Part shown: positions 1 through 6,106 of the stretch, piece after piece
Layout: the number at the start of each line of letters is the position of its first letter
Numbering within the stretch: position 1 is the stretch's first letter
Source: Actinomycetota bacterium
Lineage (GTDB): Bacteria > Actinomycetota > Thermoleophilia > Gaiellales > Gaiellaceae
Assembly (NCBI GenBank): GCA_013811645.1
Contig: JACCUU010000013.1
Location: 1-9,113 of the forward strand
DNA length: 9,113 nucleotides
Direction of reading: 5' to 3'
Position numbers and translations under genes: made by a program
Notes under the pieces: model-generated
Databases searched by the model: none
Told to the model about the DNA's origin: nothing
What the model saw: only the letters and a program-made list of their open reading frames with translations

Positions 1-262
1 CGTCCTCGATCCACGGCGCCCAGTGGCGCATACCCAGATAGCAGCGGTAGTCGTCGCCGAGTTCCTCCGCGAGCGCATCGACCTGTCTGCTCGTCACTTC
101 GAGGAGCGGCGAGCGGCCCCCGATCGCGCGGTAGTTCTCCGTGATCTCCTCGAGGACCCGGCGTGGGGTCGGACGCCCGGCGCGGATGTCCGCGAGATAG
201 CCGGGAATCTCCTCGAGCGACTCTGGCCCACCGTACGCCATGACCAGGACAGCCGTCGTCAT
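1..262 (-). CDS. hemH: Ferrochelatase, probably coproporphyrin ferrochelatase (N-terminal part, cut by window edge)
   Basis: Only the first 87 residues are present; the gene continues past the left edge. The protein starts MTTAVLVMAYGGPESLEEIP, the N-terminal signature of class II chelatases. Further family blocks are ENYRAIGGRSPLLE (residues 42-55) and LGMRHWAPWIED (76-87). Tyr10 in the MAYGGP block matches the position of the tyrosine that ligates iron in Firmicute coproporphyrin ferrochelatases (MAYGTP in Bacillus). Together with hemQ in the same operon this suggests that the substrate is coproporphyrin III rather than protoporphyrin IX; that step is inference. The catalytic histidine and any C-terminal iron-sulfur cysteines are outside the window. 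The ATG overlaps the hemE stop as ATGA, so translation is probably coupled. The enzyme family is cytosolic or peripherally membrane-associated. Identification is firm; substrate choice is moderate. Confidence 0.93.
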   Translation of the reverse strand, partial: MTTAVLVMAYGGPESLEEIPGYLADIRAGRPTPRRVLEEITENYRAIGGRSPLLEVTSRQVDALAEELGDDYRCYLGMRHWAPWIED

Positions 263-1329
263 GTCGAAGTTCTCTCCCGCACGTGCTCGACGAGGCGACG
301 CACGTTGTCGACCGAGGTCTGGGGGACGACGCCGTGTCCCACGTTGAAGATGTGTCCTGGACGGCCGGCTGCGCGCTCGAGGACATCGTCGGCGCGCGCC
401 TGTAGCTCTCGCCATGGCGCCAAGAGCGACGCTGGGTCAAGGTTCCCCTGCACCGGCCGCTCATCACCTAGCAGCGTGCACGCCTCGTCGAGCGGGAGCT
501 GCCAGTCGAGCCCGACGACATCGCCCCCGCACCCGGCCGCCTCCGCGAGATACGCGCTCACCCCGAGCGAGAAGTTGATGACGGGGACACCCGCGGTCGC
601 GATAGCCGCGTACAGCTCGCGATTCACGGGCGCCACGTAGCGGAGGTAGTCCTCGCGCCCGAGCGCGCGTCCCGCCCAGGAGTCGAACACCTGCAGAGCC
701 TGCGCGCCGGCCTGGGCCTGGGCCAGCAAATAGTCCGCCTGCACCGTCGCGAGCTTGGTCAGCAGGCGTCGCCACGCCGCAGGCTCGGAGAGCATGAACG
801 CCTTCGTCTTCGAGAAGTCCTTCGACGTACCGCCCTCGATCGCGTAGCTCGCAAGCGTGAAAGGGGCACCCGCGAACCCGATCACCGGGATGGCACGCGA
901 CTCCAGCTCGCGGCGGACGAGCGCAATCGCGCCGAGAGTCCCGGACATCGTCTCCTCGGCGGGAGGCGTCCCGAGCAGGTCGACGTCGCGCGGGCTCGAT
1001 AGCGGATTCCCGATCTTCGGCCCGTCACCCTGCACGAAGTCGAGCTCGAGACCCATGCCAACGAGGGGCGGGAGGATGTCCGAGAAGACGATCGCCGCGT
1101 CGACGCCGAACGCGTCGACCGGCATGAGGGTCACCTGCGCGGCGAGCTCGGGCGTCCGGATCACGTCGAGCATCGAGTGCTGTTCGCGCAACGCGCGGTA
1201 CTCGGGCATGTACCGGCCGGCCTGCCGTAGCAGCCAGACAGGCGTGCGGTCCGCAGGAAGCCCGTGACAGGCGCGAAGAAACGGAGACGTCGGCTCGGTG
1301 TCTACCTTGCGCGACGGCGGTTCGGTCAC
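259..1329 (-). CDS. hemE: Uroporphyrinogen III decarboxylase
   Basis: HemE removes the four acetate carboxyls of uroporphyrinogen III to give coproporphyrinogen III, in the cytosol and without cofactor. The 356-residue product is normal for the family. Visible motifs are FLRAC (residues 17-21), RQAGRYMPEYR (35-45, substrate-binding signature 1), FSDILPPLVGMG (82-93, with the catalytic-type Asp84), GFAGAPFTLASYAIEGG (151-167, signature 2, Tyr162), FDSWAG (215-220, Ser217), QGNLDP (294-299) and FNVGHGVVPQT (328-338, His332). The reading frame stays open further upstream to 1503, but that extension overlaps hemQ and does not look like HemE. The GTG at 1329 is chosen because it sits four residues before any plausible family sequence, gives the usual length, and makes a GTGA overlap with the hemQ stop, like the other junctions. 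No strong ribosome-binding site precedes it, which fits coupling to hemQ. Its own stop overlaps the hemH start. Confidence 0.96.
   Translation of the reverse strand: MTEPPSRKVDTEPTSPFLRACHGLPADRTPVWLLRQAGRYMPEYRALREQHSMLDVIRTPELAAQVTLMPVDAFGVDAAIVFSDILPPLVGMGLELDFVQGDGPKIGNPLSSPRDVDLLGTPPAEETMSGTLGAIALVRRELESRAIPVIGFAGAPFTLASYAIEGGTSKDFSKTKAFMLSEPAAWRRLLTKLATVQADYLLAQAQAGAQALQVFDSWAGRALGREDYLRYVAPVNRELYAAIATAGVPVINFSLGVSAYLAEAAGCGGDVVGLDWQLPLDEACTLLGDERPVQGNLDPASLLAPWRELQARADDVLERAAGRPGHIFNVGHGVVPQTSVDNVRRLVEHVRERTST
272..278 (-). promoter_or_regulatory. Shine-Dalgarno sequence for hemH
   Basis: The minus strand reads GGGAGAG about nine bases before the hemH ATG, inside the last codons of hemE. 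It supports the ATG at 262 and suggests that hemH can recruit ribosomes itself as well as by read-through from hemE. Confidence 0.5.
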
Positions 1330-2081
1330 CCCGAGCGACTCTGCCACGCGACCCTGCCGACGAAGAACGGGCCAAGCCGTTCGAGGTGGAGCGAGGTCTG
1401 GCGCGTCTTCCGCATCCGCTGGACGATGATCGAGAGCGGGTGCAACTCGGGGCCGAGGAGCCCGACGACGAAGTCGTTGTCGAGCTTGTCCAGGCCGTGG
1501 CAAGCGAGCCGGATGTCGTACCCGAGACCGGCGCGGCCAAAGGCCATCCCCACGCCTCCGTGCTCCATCAGGATCGTGTTCTGCTCCTGCCGCGTGAGCT
1601 GCTCGAAGGAACCGGCACGGCGGAGCGGGTACCAGATCGCCCAGCGGAGCTCGGGGTCGAGCACGCGACGGCGGGGGCGCTCGACAAGCGTCTCGTCGAG
1701 GTCCTGCTCGTGCCCGATCGCATACGTCCTACCCAGCATCGTGAATTCGGGCTTCGGCTCGAGCTCCGCGAACGGAGCCGCCTGCAGAAACCCGCGAAGC
1801 TCCGACACGAAAGCGTCCGCGGACTCGCTCAGCGTGAGCAAGGCGACGCCGGTCGGGTCGCTGGCGTCCTCGTAGAGAACTCCGTCGACGCCCGCGCCAT
1901 CGAGCGCAGCGATGAGTGTTGCGGTGTCTCGCGCTTTCCCGAAGGCCTGGAGCTGCATGTAGAGCCGCCGGTCGAGCGAGGTCGTCTCACCGTCGGCGGT
2001 TCGACCGTGCTCGCTGACGTCGACCTCGTCCGAAAGGTCGTCTGGCCGGTCGTCGACCCGCGCGCGCGACGTCGAGCTCAC
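1326..2081 (-). CDS. hemQ: HemQ/chlorite dismutase family protein, probable coproheme decarboxylase
   Basis: The 251-residue product has the two-half chlorite-dismutase fold signature. Blocks include [12 protein letters not shown] (39-50), a WAIWYPLRR segment (147-155), [12 protein letters not shown] (171-182) and [11 protein letters not shown] (233-243). His174 in the EHG block is the best candidate for the proximal heme ligand. Tyr151 in WYPLRR matches the place of the tyrosine that forms the radical during coproheme decarboxylation in known HemQ (ChdC) enzymes. Residue 187, 13 after the histidine, is Gly; Firmicute HemQ has Gln there and actinobacterial forms have Ala. The Firmicute block GxDDWEW is not present. 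Residues 1-36 are a charged, low-complexity tail and core homology starts near residue 37. The GTG start makes a GTGA overlap with the hemB stop, but no strong ribosome-binding site is seen. Placement between hemB and hemE-hemH supports oxidative decarboxylation of coproheme to heme b. True chlorite dismutase activity is unlikely because the distal Arg is not evident. Confidence 0.85.
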   Translation of the reverse strand: MSSTSRARVDDRPDDLSDEVDVSEHGRTADGETTSLDRRLYMQLQAFGKARDTATLIAALDGAGVDGVLYEDASDPTGVALLTLSESADAFVSELRGFLQAAPFAELEPKPEFTMLGRTYAIGHEQDLDETLVERPRRRVLDPELRWAIWYPLRRAGSFEQLTRQEQNTILMEHGGVGMAFGRAGLGYDIRLACHGLDKLDNDFVVGLLGPELHPLSIIVQRMRKTRQTSLHLERLGPFFVGRVAWQSRSG

Positions 2082-3097
2082 TGGATCCAACGAGCCGCGT
2101 CCTTGGCGTGGTACGTGACCACGAGATCGGCTCCGGCGCGGCGGATCCCGGTGAGGATCTCCAGCGCGACCGCACGTTCGTCGAGCCATTCGTTCGCCGC
2201 CGCCGCCTTCACCATCGCGTACTCGCCGCTCACGTTGTAGGCGGCGAGAGGAAGCTCGGGGAATCGCTCGTGCACAGCGCGGACCACGTCGAGGTACCCG
2301 AGCGCCGGCTTGACCACCAGACCATCCGCTCCTTGCTCGACGTCGAGCGCCGCCTCGCGCAGCGCCTCGCGTGCATTGGCGGGATCCATCTGGTGGCTCC
2401 TGCGATCGCCGAACGCAGGAGCACCCTCCGCCGCGTCTCGAAACGGTCCGTAGAAGGCGGAGGCGTACTTGACGGCGTAGGACAGGACCGCAACGCGCTC
2501 GAGCCCGGCGCCGTCGAGCGTGTTCCGAATCGCGCCGACCATGCCGTCGATCATCCCGCTCGGCGCGACGATGTCCGCCCCGGCCTCGCCGTGCGACACG
2601 GCGATGCGGGCCAGCAGCTCGAGGGTCTCGTCGTTGAGCAGATAGCCGTCGGCGTCCAGTAGGCCGCAGTGGCCGTGGTCGGTGTACTCGCAGAGGCAGA
2701 CATCGGTGATGACGACGAGCTCGGGGCTCGCGTCCTTCAGCGCGCCGATCGCCTGCTGCACGACCCCGTCGTCCGCGAAGCTCTCGAGTCCCATCGCGTC
2801 CTTGGTCGCCGGAACTCCGAAGAGCAGAACGGCCTTGATCCCGAGCGCCACGAGCTCGGCGGCCTCGGGCGCGAGGCGGTCGACCGACAGCTGGTCGATT
2901 CCCGGCATCGATGCCACCGGGTTCCGCACGTCCTCGCCGGGCACGACGAAGAACGGATAGACGAAGTCGTCGGGCGCAAGCGTGGTCTCGCGCACGAGGT
3001 CTCGAAGCGCAGCCGTTCTGCGCAGCCGGCGAGGACGGTTTGAACCCGCTTCGAGTCGAAGTGCGTCGAGCGGGCTGGTTTCGGCGAACTCGGTCAT
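2078..3097 (-). CDS. hemB: Delta-aminolevulinic acid dehydratase (porphobilinogen synthase), zinc type
   Basis: HemB condenses two molecules of 5-aminolevulinate to porphobilinogen in the cytosol, normally as an octamer. The 339-residue product is full length. [18 protein letters not shown] (residues 21-38) matches the N-terminal arm. The metal site [14 protein letters not shown] (132-145) keeps all three cysteines (134, 136, 144), which marks the zinc-dependent type rather than the magnesium-only type with Asp replacements. Two active-site lysines are present: Lys210 in [18 protein letters not shown] and Lys263 in [13 protein letters not shown], the latter forming the Schiff base with the substrate. 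YNVSGEYAM (287-295) is the conserved C-terminal substrate block. The ATG overlaps the hemCD stop as ATGA, and a GGAG lies five bases before it. The stop overlaps the hemQ GTG. Confidence 0.97.
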   Translation of the reverse strand: MTEFAETSPLDALRLEAGSNRPRRLRRTAALRDLVRETTLAPDDFVYPFFVVPGEDVRNPVASMPGIDQLSVDRLAPEAAELVALGIKAVLLFGVPATKDAMGLESFADDGVVQQAIGALKDASPELVVITDVCLCEYTDHGHCGLLDADGYLLNDETLELLARIAVSHGEAGADIVAPSGMIDGMVGAIRNTLDGAGLERVAVLSYAVKYASAFYGPFRDAAEGAPAFGDRRSHQMDPANAREALREAALDVEQGADGLVVKPALGYLDVVRAVHERFPELPLAAYNVSGEYAMVKAAAANEWLDERAVALEILTGIRRAGADLVVTYHAKDAARWIQ

Positions 3098-4803
3098 GGA
3101 CTCTCCACGCTGGGGCTCCTCAGAAACTGAGACGTGAGAGCGTCAATGATGCCCTCGGAGGTCGCCTCGTCGGCGACGAGACCGACCGGCAACCCTACCT
3201 CTCGTGCGGCCTGAGCCGTCTTCGGGCCGATACACACGACAGTTGCGCCCAGGACGAGATTTCCGACACGCGAGGCCACGAGGCTGCGTGCCGCGGATCC
3301 GCTCGCGATGACGATCGCGTCGACACCGCGCTGGAGCTCGCTCACATCGTGGAGAGACGGCTCGATCGCAACCGTGCGATAGGCCGCGACCGCGTCCACC
3401 AGCGCCCCCCGGGAGCGAAGCTCGACCGCGAGGCTGGGCGAGGCGATGTCGGCCTGCGGAAGCAGGATGCGCACGCCCTGGAGCGGGCCCAGGCCGGCGG
3501 CGATCTCCTCCGCGGCGAAACGATCCGGGACGAACGCCGCTTCGACTCCGAGAGTCCGAACGGCCTCAGCGGTCGCCGGGCCGACCGCAGCAACGCGCGT
3601 GGCGGCGGGCAGGGCCTTCTCCCCAAGTCGCTCGCGCAAGCCCGCCACGCCGTTCGCGCTCGTGAACACGAGCCAGCGATAGGCCTCGAGACGCGCGAGC
3701 GCCACGTCGAGAGATCGTGCATCCTCGATCGGCTCGATGTCCACGAGCGGCATTGCGAGCACCGTCGCGCCGAGTCGCTCGAGCGCCTCTGCGAGCTCGC
3801 CGACCTGGTCTCGCGGCCGCGTGAGGACGATGCGCCGACCCACGAGCGGCTGGTCTCCCCGAATAGCTTCCAGGATCTCGCCGGCACCCGCCGCGAGCGC
3901 TTCGCGAGCGAGGCGCTCGCCCAACTCCGCGGCCTCCCCCTCACCTGCGACCCGAACCACCTGGCGACCATCCGGGCTCGCGACGAGCGCCTCCATCCGC
4001 ACGCGCACGTCCGACTCGAGCGCCTGGGCGCGCGCGCCGACCGGGGCAGTGCAGCCGGCGCCGAGTGCGCGGAGAAACACGCGCTCGGCGGTCGTCTCCG
4101 CGCGGGCTCCAGGATCGTCGATCGCGGCCAGGAGGGTGAGGACCCGCTCGTCGTCCGCGCGGCATTGCACTCCGAGGGCCCCCTGACCGGGTGCGGGAAG
4201 CATCGTGTCGGTCTCCAGCCACTCCGTCACCGCGCCCTCGAGCCCGAGTCGCAGGACGCCGGCAGCTGCGAGCACCACCGCATCGAACTCCCCGTCTTGC
4301 ACCTTGCGGACGCGCGTGTCGACGTTCCCCCGGATCGAGCGGACGTCGAGATCGTGGCGAAGGCCCAGGAGCTGCGCGGCGCGGCGCAGGCTGCTCGTGC
4401 CGACGATCGCACCCGGTGGAAGCCCCCGCAGGCTGTGGCCCTCTCGCGCAACGAGGCAATCCCTGACGTCCTCGCGCAGGCAGACGGCGCCGAGCGCGAT
4501 GCCCGGGCTCTCCTCCGTCGGCAGGTCTTTCAGGGAATGGACAGCGAGGTCGATCGTGCCTGCGCGCAGCGCCCGCTCGAGCTCGGCCGTGAAGAGGCCC
4601 TTGCCGCCGATAGTCGGAAGCGGAACTCCGCTTGCCTGTGTTCGGTCACCGCGCGTGGCAATCGGCCTCGTCCGGCAGTCGATCTCGGGCCATGCTTGCC
4701 GAAGCGATTCTGCGACGCGTTCGGTCTGTGCCCGTGCGAGCGCCGAGGCTCTCGTGCCGAGCACCACTGCGGCGACTGCTGGCGCCGCCGTCTCGGCGGT
4801 CAC
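3094..4803 (-). CDS. hemCD: Fused hydroxymethylbilane synthase and uroporphyrinogen III synthase
   Basis: One 569-residue reading frame carries two enzymes. Residues about 13-310 are HemC (porphobilinogen deaminase), which links four porphobilinogens into hydroxymethylbilane. It shows [13 protein letters not shown] (15-27), [11 protein letters not shown] (66-76), VHSLKDLPT (88-96, catalytic-type Asp93), [11 protein letters not shown] (135-145) and [10 protein letters not shown] (247-256), where Cys251 is the attachment site of the dipyrromethane cofactor. Residues about 318-569 are HemD, which inverts ring D and closes the macrocycle; it shows GRRIVLTRP (322-330), VFTSANGV (379-386), [12 protein letters not shown] (404-415), AAYRT (473-477), IASGSAA (499-505) and CIGPKTA (524-530). 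Each half is of normal length, and no stop or frameshift separates them, so this looks like a real fusion that could pass on the unstable hydroxymethylbilane directly. The GTG overlaps the hemA stop as GTGA with no visible Shine-Dalgarno sequence, so translation probably depends on hemA. The stop overlaps the hemB start. Confidence 0.95.
   Translation of the reverse strand: MTAETAAPAVAAVVLGTRASALARAQTERVAESLRQAWPEIDCRTRPIATRGDRTQASGVPLPTIGGKGLFTAELERALRAGTIDLAVHSLKDLPTEESPGIALGAVCLREDVRDCLVAREGHSLRGLPPGAIVGTSSLRRAAQLLGLRHDLDVRSIRGNVDTRVRKVQDGEFDAVVLAAAGVLRLGLEGAVTEWLETDTMLPAPGQGALGVQCRADDERVLTLLAAIDDPGARAETTAERVFLRALGAGCTAPVGARAQALESDVRVRMEALVASPDGRQVVRVAGEGEAAELGERLAREALAAGAGEILEAIRGDQPLVGRRIVLTRPRDQVGELAEALERLGATVLAMPLVDIEPIEDARSLDVALARLEAYRWLVFTSANGVAGLRERLGEKALPAATRVAAVGPATAEAVRTLGVEAAFVPDRFAAEEIAAGLGPLQGVRILLPQADIASPSLAVELRSRGALVDAVAAYRTVAIEPSLHDVSELQRGVDAIVIASGSAARSLVASRVGNLVLGATVVCIGPKTAQAAREVGLPVGLVADEATSEGIIDALTSQFLRSPSVESP
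3101..3106 (-). promoter_or_regulatory. Shine-Dalgarno sequence for hemB
   Basis: The minus strand reads GGAGAG just before the hemB ATG at 3097, with the GGAG core five bases away, inside the final codons of hemCD. It is one of the clearest ribosome-binding sites in the hem operon and supports this start. Confidence 0.6.
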
Positions 4804-6062
4804 GGATCGCGCGGCGCGGGCGGCCCGAACAACTCGCGTATCGAAGCGACAACCTCGTCCATGTCTTGTGAGGCTGCCTGCTGTCGCAACCGAACGGTGG
4901 GCTCGTGCAGCAACTTCTTGACCAACGCGCGAGAGAGCTGCTCGATTCGCTCCGCGGTCTCCGGGTCGAGGTCGCCGAGATGGCGCAGCGCACGGTCGAC
5001 CTCCTGCCGTCGAATCGCCTCCGCGCGCTGGCGAAACGACGCGACGAGCGGCTCCACTTCGAGCTCGCGGTAGCGGCGGCCGAAGCTTTCGACCTCGTCC
5101 TCCACGATCGCCTCCACACTCGGAACCTCCGCCAGGCGCGCCCCGATTGTGTCGTCGAGACCGGCGCGAAGGTCATCGACGTCGAAGAGCCGGACGCCGG
5201 GAACAACGCCGGCGCTGCGCTCGATGTCCGCAGGCACCGCCAGATCCACGAGCACGAGCGCGCGGCCGGCGCGACGCGACATCGCCGCCTCGACGGTCTC
5301 GGCGGTCACCACCGGACTCTCCGAAGCAGTCGCCGTAACCACCAGATCTGCCCACGTGAGCGCTTCGGCGAGCTGCTCGAGCCCGTATGCATCGGCCCCG
5401 AACAGCCCCACCACCTCTCGAGCCCGTTCGTGGGTGCGATTGGCCACCGCGATGCGAGTGACTCCGCGTCCCCGTGCCGCCTTCAACGATTGCACCGCGA
5501 TGCGTCCCGCCCCGACGACAAGCACGCGGTGGTCACGGAGATTGCCGAGCACCCCCTCGGCCAGCGCGAGCGCCATCGAGCTCGCCGTTGCGGCGTTGGC
5601 TCCGATGGCGGTCTCGGCGCGCGCGCGCCGGCCGGAGGCGACAGCCGTGCGGAAGAGCTGCGAGAGCGCCGGCCCCGTCGTTCCGGCGTCGCGGGCCTGG
5701 GAGAAGGCGTCGCCGACCTGCCCGAGGACCTCGGACTCGCCGAGCACGAGCGAGTCGAGACCGGCCGAAACCCGACAGAGATGACGCGCAACGTCCTCGC
5801 CCGCGTGAACGTACAGGTGGTCGGTGAGCAGGCTCGGGTCGACCCCGTGCGTGCCCGCGAGGACGGCGATCAGCTCCTCGCGCGCCTGCTCGACGCCCTC
5901 GGAAAGGTACGCATACAGCTCAACTCGATAGCAAGTCGTGAGTGAAACGTGCTCCTCGACCCCGGGGCAGCGCTCGGTGCCGAGACCGAGTGTGCCCACG
6001 CGCTCCCGGAGCTCCACGGGTGCGGTGCGGTGGCTGAGCCCGAGGCAGACGAGACGGTCCAC
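4800..6062 (-). CDS. hemA: Glutamyl-tRNA reductase
   Basis: First gene of the hem operon and first committed step of the C5 pathway: NADPH-dependent reduction of glutamyl-tRNA to glutamate-1-semialdehyde, which HemL (not in view) converts to 5-aminolevulinate. With the GTG at 6062 the protein has 420 residues. Blocks are VCLGLSHRTAPVELRER (5-21), the catalytic segment SLTTCYRVELY (40-50, nucleophile Cys44), GLDSLVLGESEVLGQV (101-116), the nucleotide-binding VLVVGAGRIAV (180-190), VANRTHERA (206-214), and a C-terminal helical dimerisation domain from about 310. The usual catalytic motif is STCNR; here it is TTCYR. An in-frame GTG at 6089 would add nine residues and leave only 17 bases before the divergent hyuA. 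I prefer 6062 because homology starts three to four residues after it; neither start has a good Shine-Dalgarno sequence. The stop overlaps the hemCD GTG. Confidence 0.95.
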   Translation of the reverse strand: MDRLVCLGLSHRTAPVELRERVGTLGLGTERCPGVEEHVSLTTCYRVELYAYLSEGVEQAREELIAVLAGTHGVDPSLLTDHLYVHAGEDVARHLCRVSAGLDSLVLGESEVLGQVGDAFSQARDAGTTGPALSQLFRTAVASGRRARAETAIGANAATASSMALALAEGVLGNLRDHRVLVVGAGRIAVQSLKAARGRGVTRIAVANRTHERAREVVGLFGADAYGLEQLAEALTWADLVVTATASESPVVTAETVEAAMSRRAGRALVLVDLAVPADIERSAGVVPGVRLFDVDDLRAGLDDTIGARLAEVPSVEAIVEDEVESFGRRYRELEVEPLVASFRQRAEAIRRQEVDRALRHLGDLDPETAERIEQLSRALVKKLLHEPTVRLRQQAASQDMDEVVASIRELFGPPAPRDP

Positions 6063-6106
6063 AGTCAGGCGACACTCTACTGCCCTCACTCGCAGAGAAT
6101 GGCCTT
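6063..6106. promoter_or_regulatory. Divergent intergenic region between hemA and hyuA
   Basis: These 44 bases separate the start codons of two divergent operons (17 bases if hemA starts at 6089). Promoters for both must lie here or inside the opposite gene. On the minus strand TAGAGT (6079-6074) fits a loose -10 pattern and would place a transcript start a few bases before the hemA GTG, but no matching -35 box is seen. On the plus strand GAGAAT (6095-6100) lies just before the hyuA GTG and is an equally weak -10 candidate. Both would give nearly leaderless mRNAs, which would fit the poor ribosome-binding sites. No clear operator palindrome or riboswitch is visible. The role as a promoter region is inferred from gene orientation; the boxes themselves are speculative. 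Confidence 0.4.

Noticed and set aside
23..640. A 205-codon plus-strand frame opposite hemH and hemE.
   Set aside because: It is antisense to two recognised genes, has low-complexity composition rich in Arg and Ser, and no matching motifs.
1330..1503. Upstream extension of the hemE frame, which would give a 414-residue protein.
   Set aside because: The added residues are Arg/Pro-rich and unlike HemE, and they overlap the conserved C-terminus of hemQ in another frame. The GTG at 1329 gives a normal length and the GTGA overlap.
2082..2189. Upstream extension of the hemQ frame into hemB.
   Set aside because: It overlaps the conserved end of hemB and encodes Arg-rich sequence without homology. 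The GTG at 2081 is consistent with the other junctions.
2911..5073. A 720-codon open frame on the plus strand, opposite hemCD, the hemB start and the end of hemA.
   Set aside because: It is antisense to three well-recognised genes whose motifs are intact. Its product is rich in Arg, Ala and His with no recognisable domain, as expected for a shadow frame in GC-rich DNA.
5615..5630. A perfect 16-bp palindrome of alternating C and G, within hemA.
   Set aside because: It could form Z-DNA or a hairpin in principle, but it lies mid-gene and simply encodes Arg and Ala residues with GC-rich codons. No related copy was noticed elsewhere in the window.
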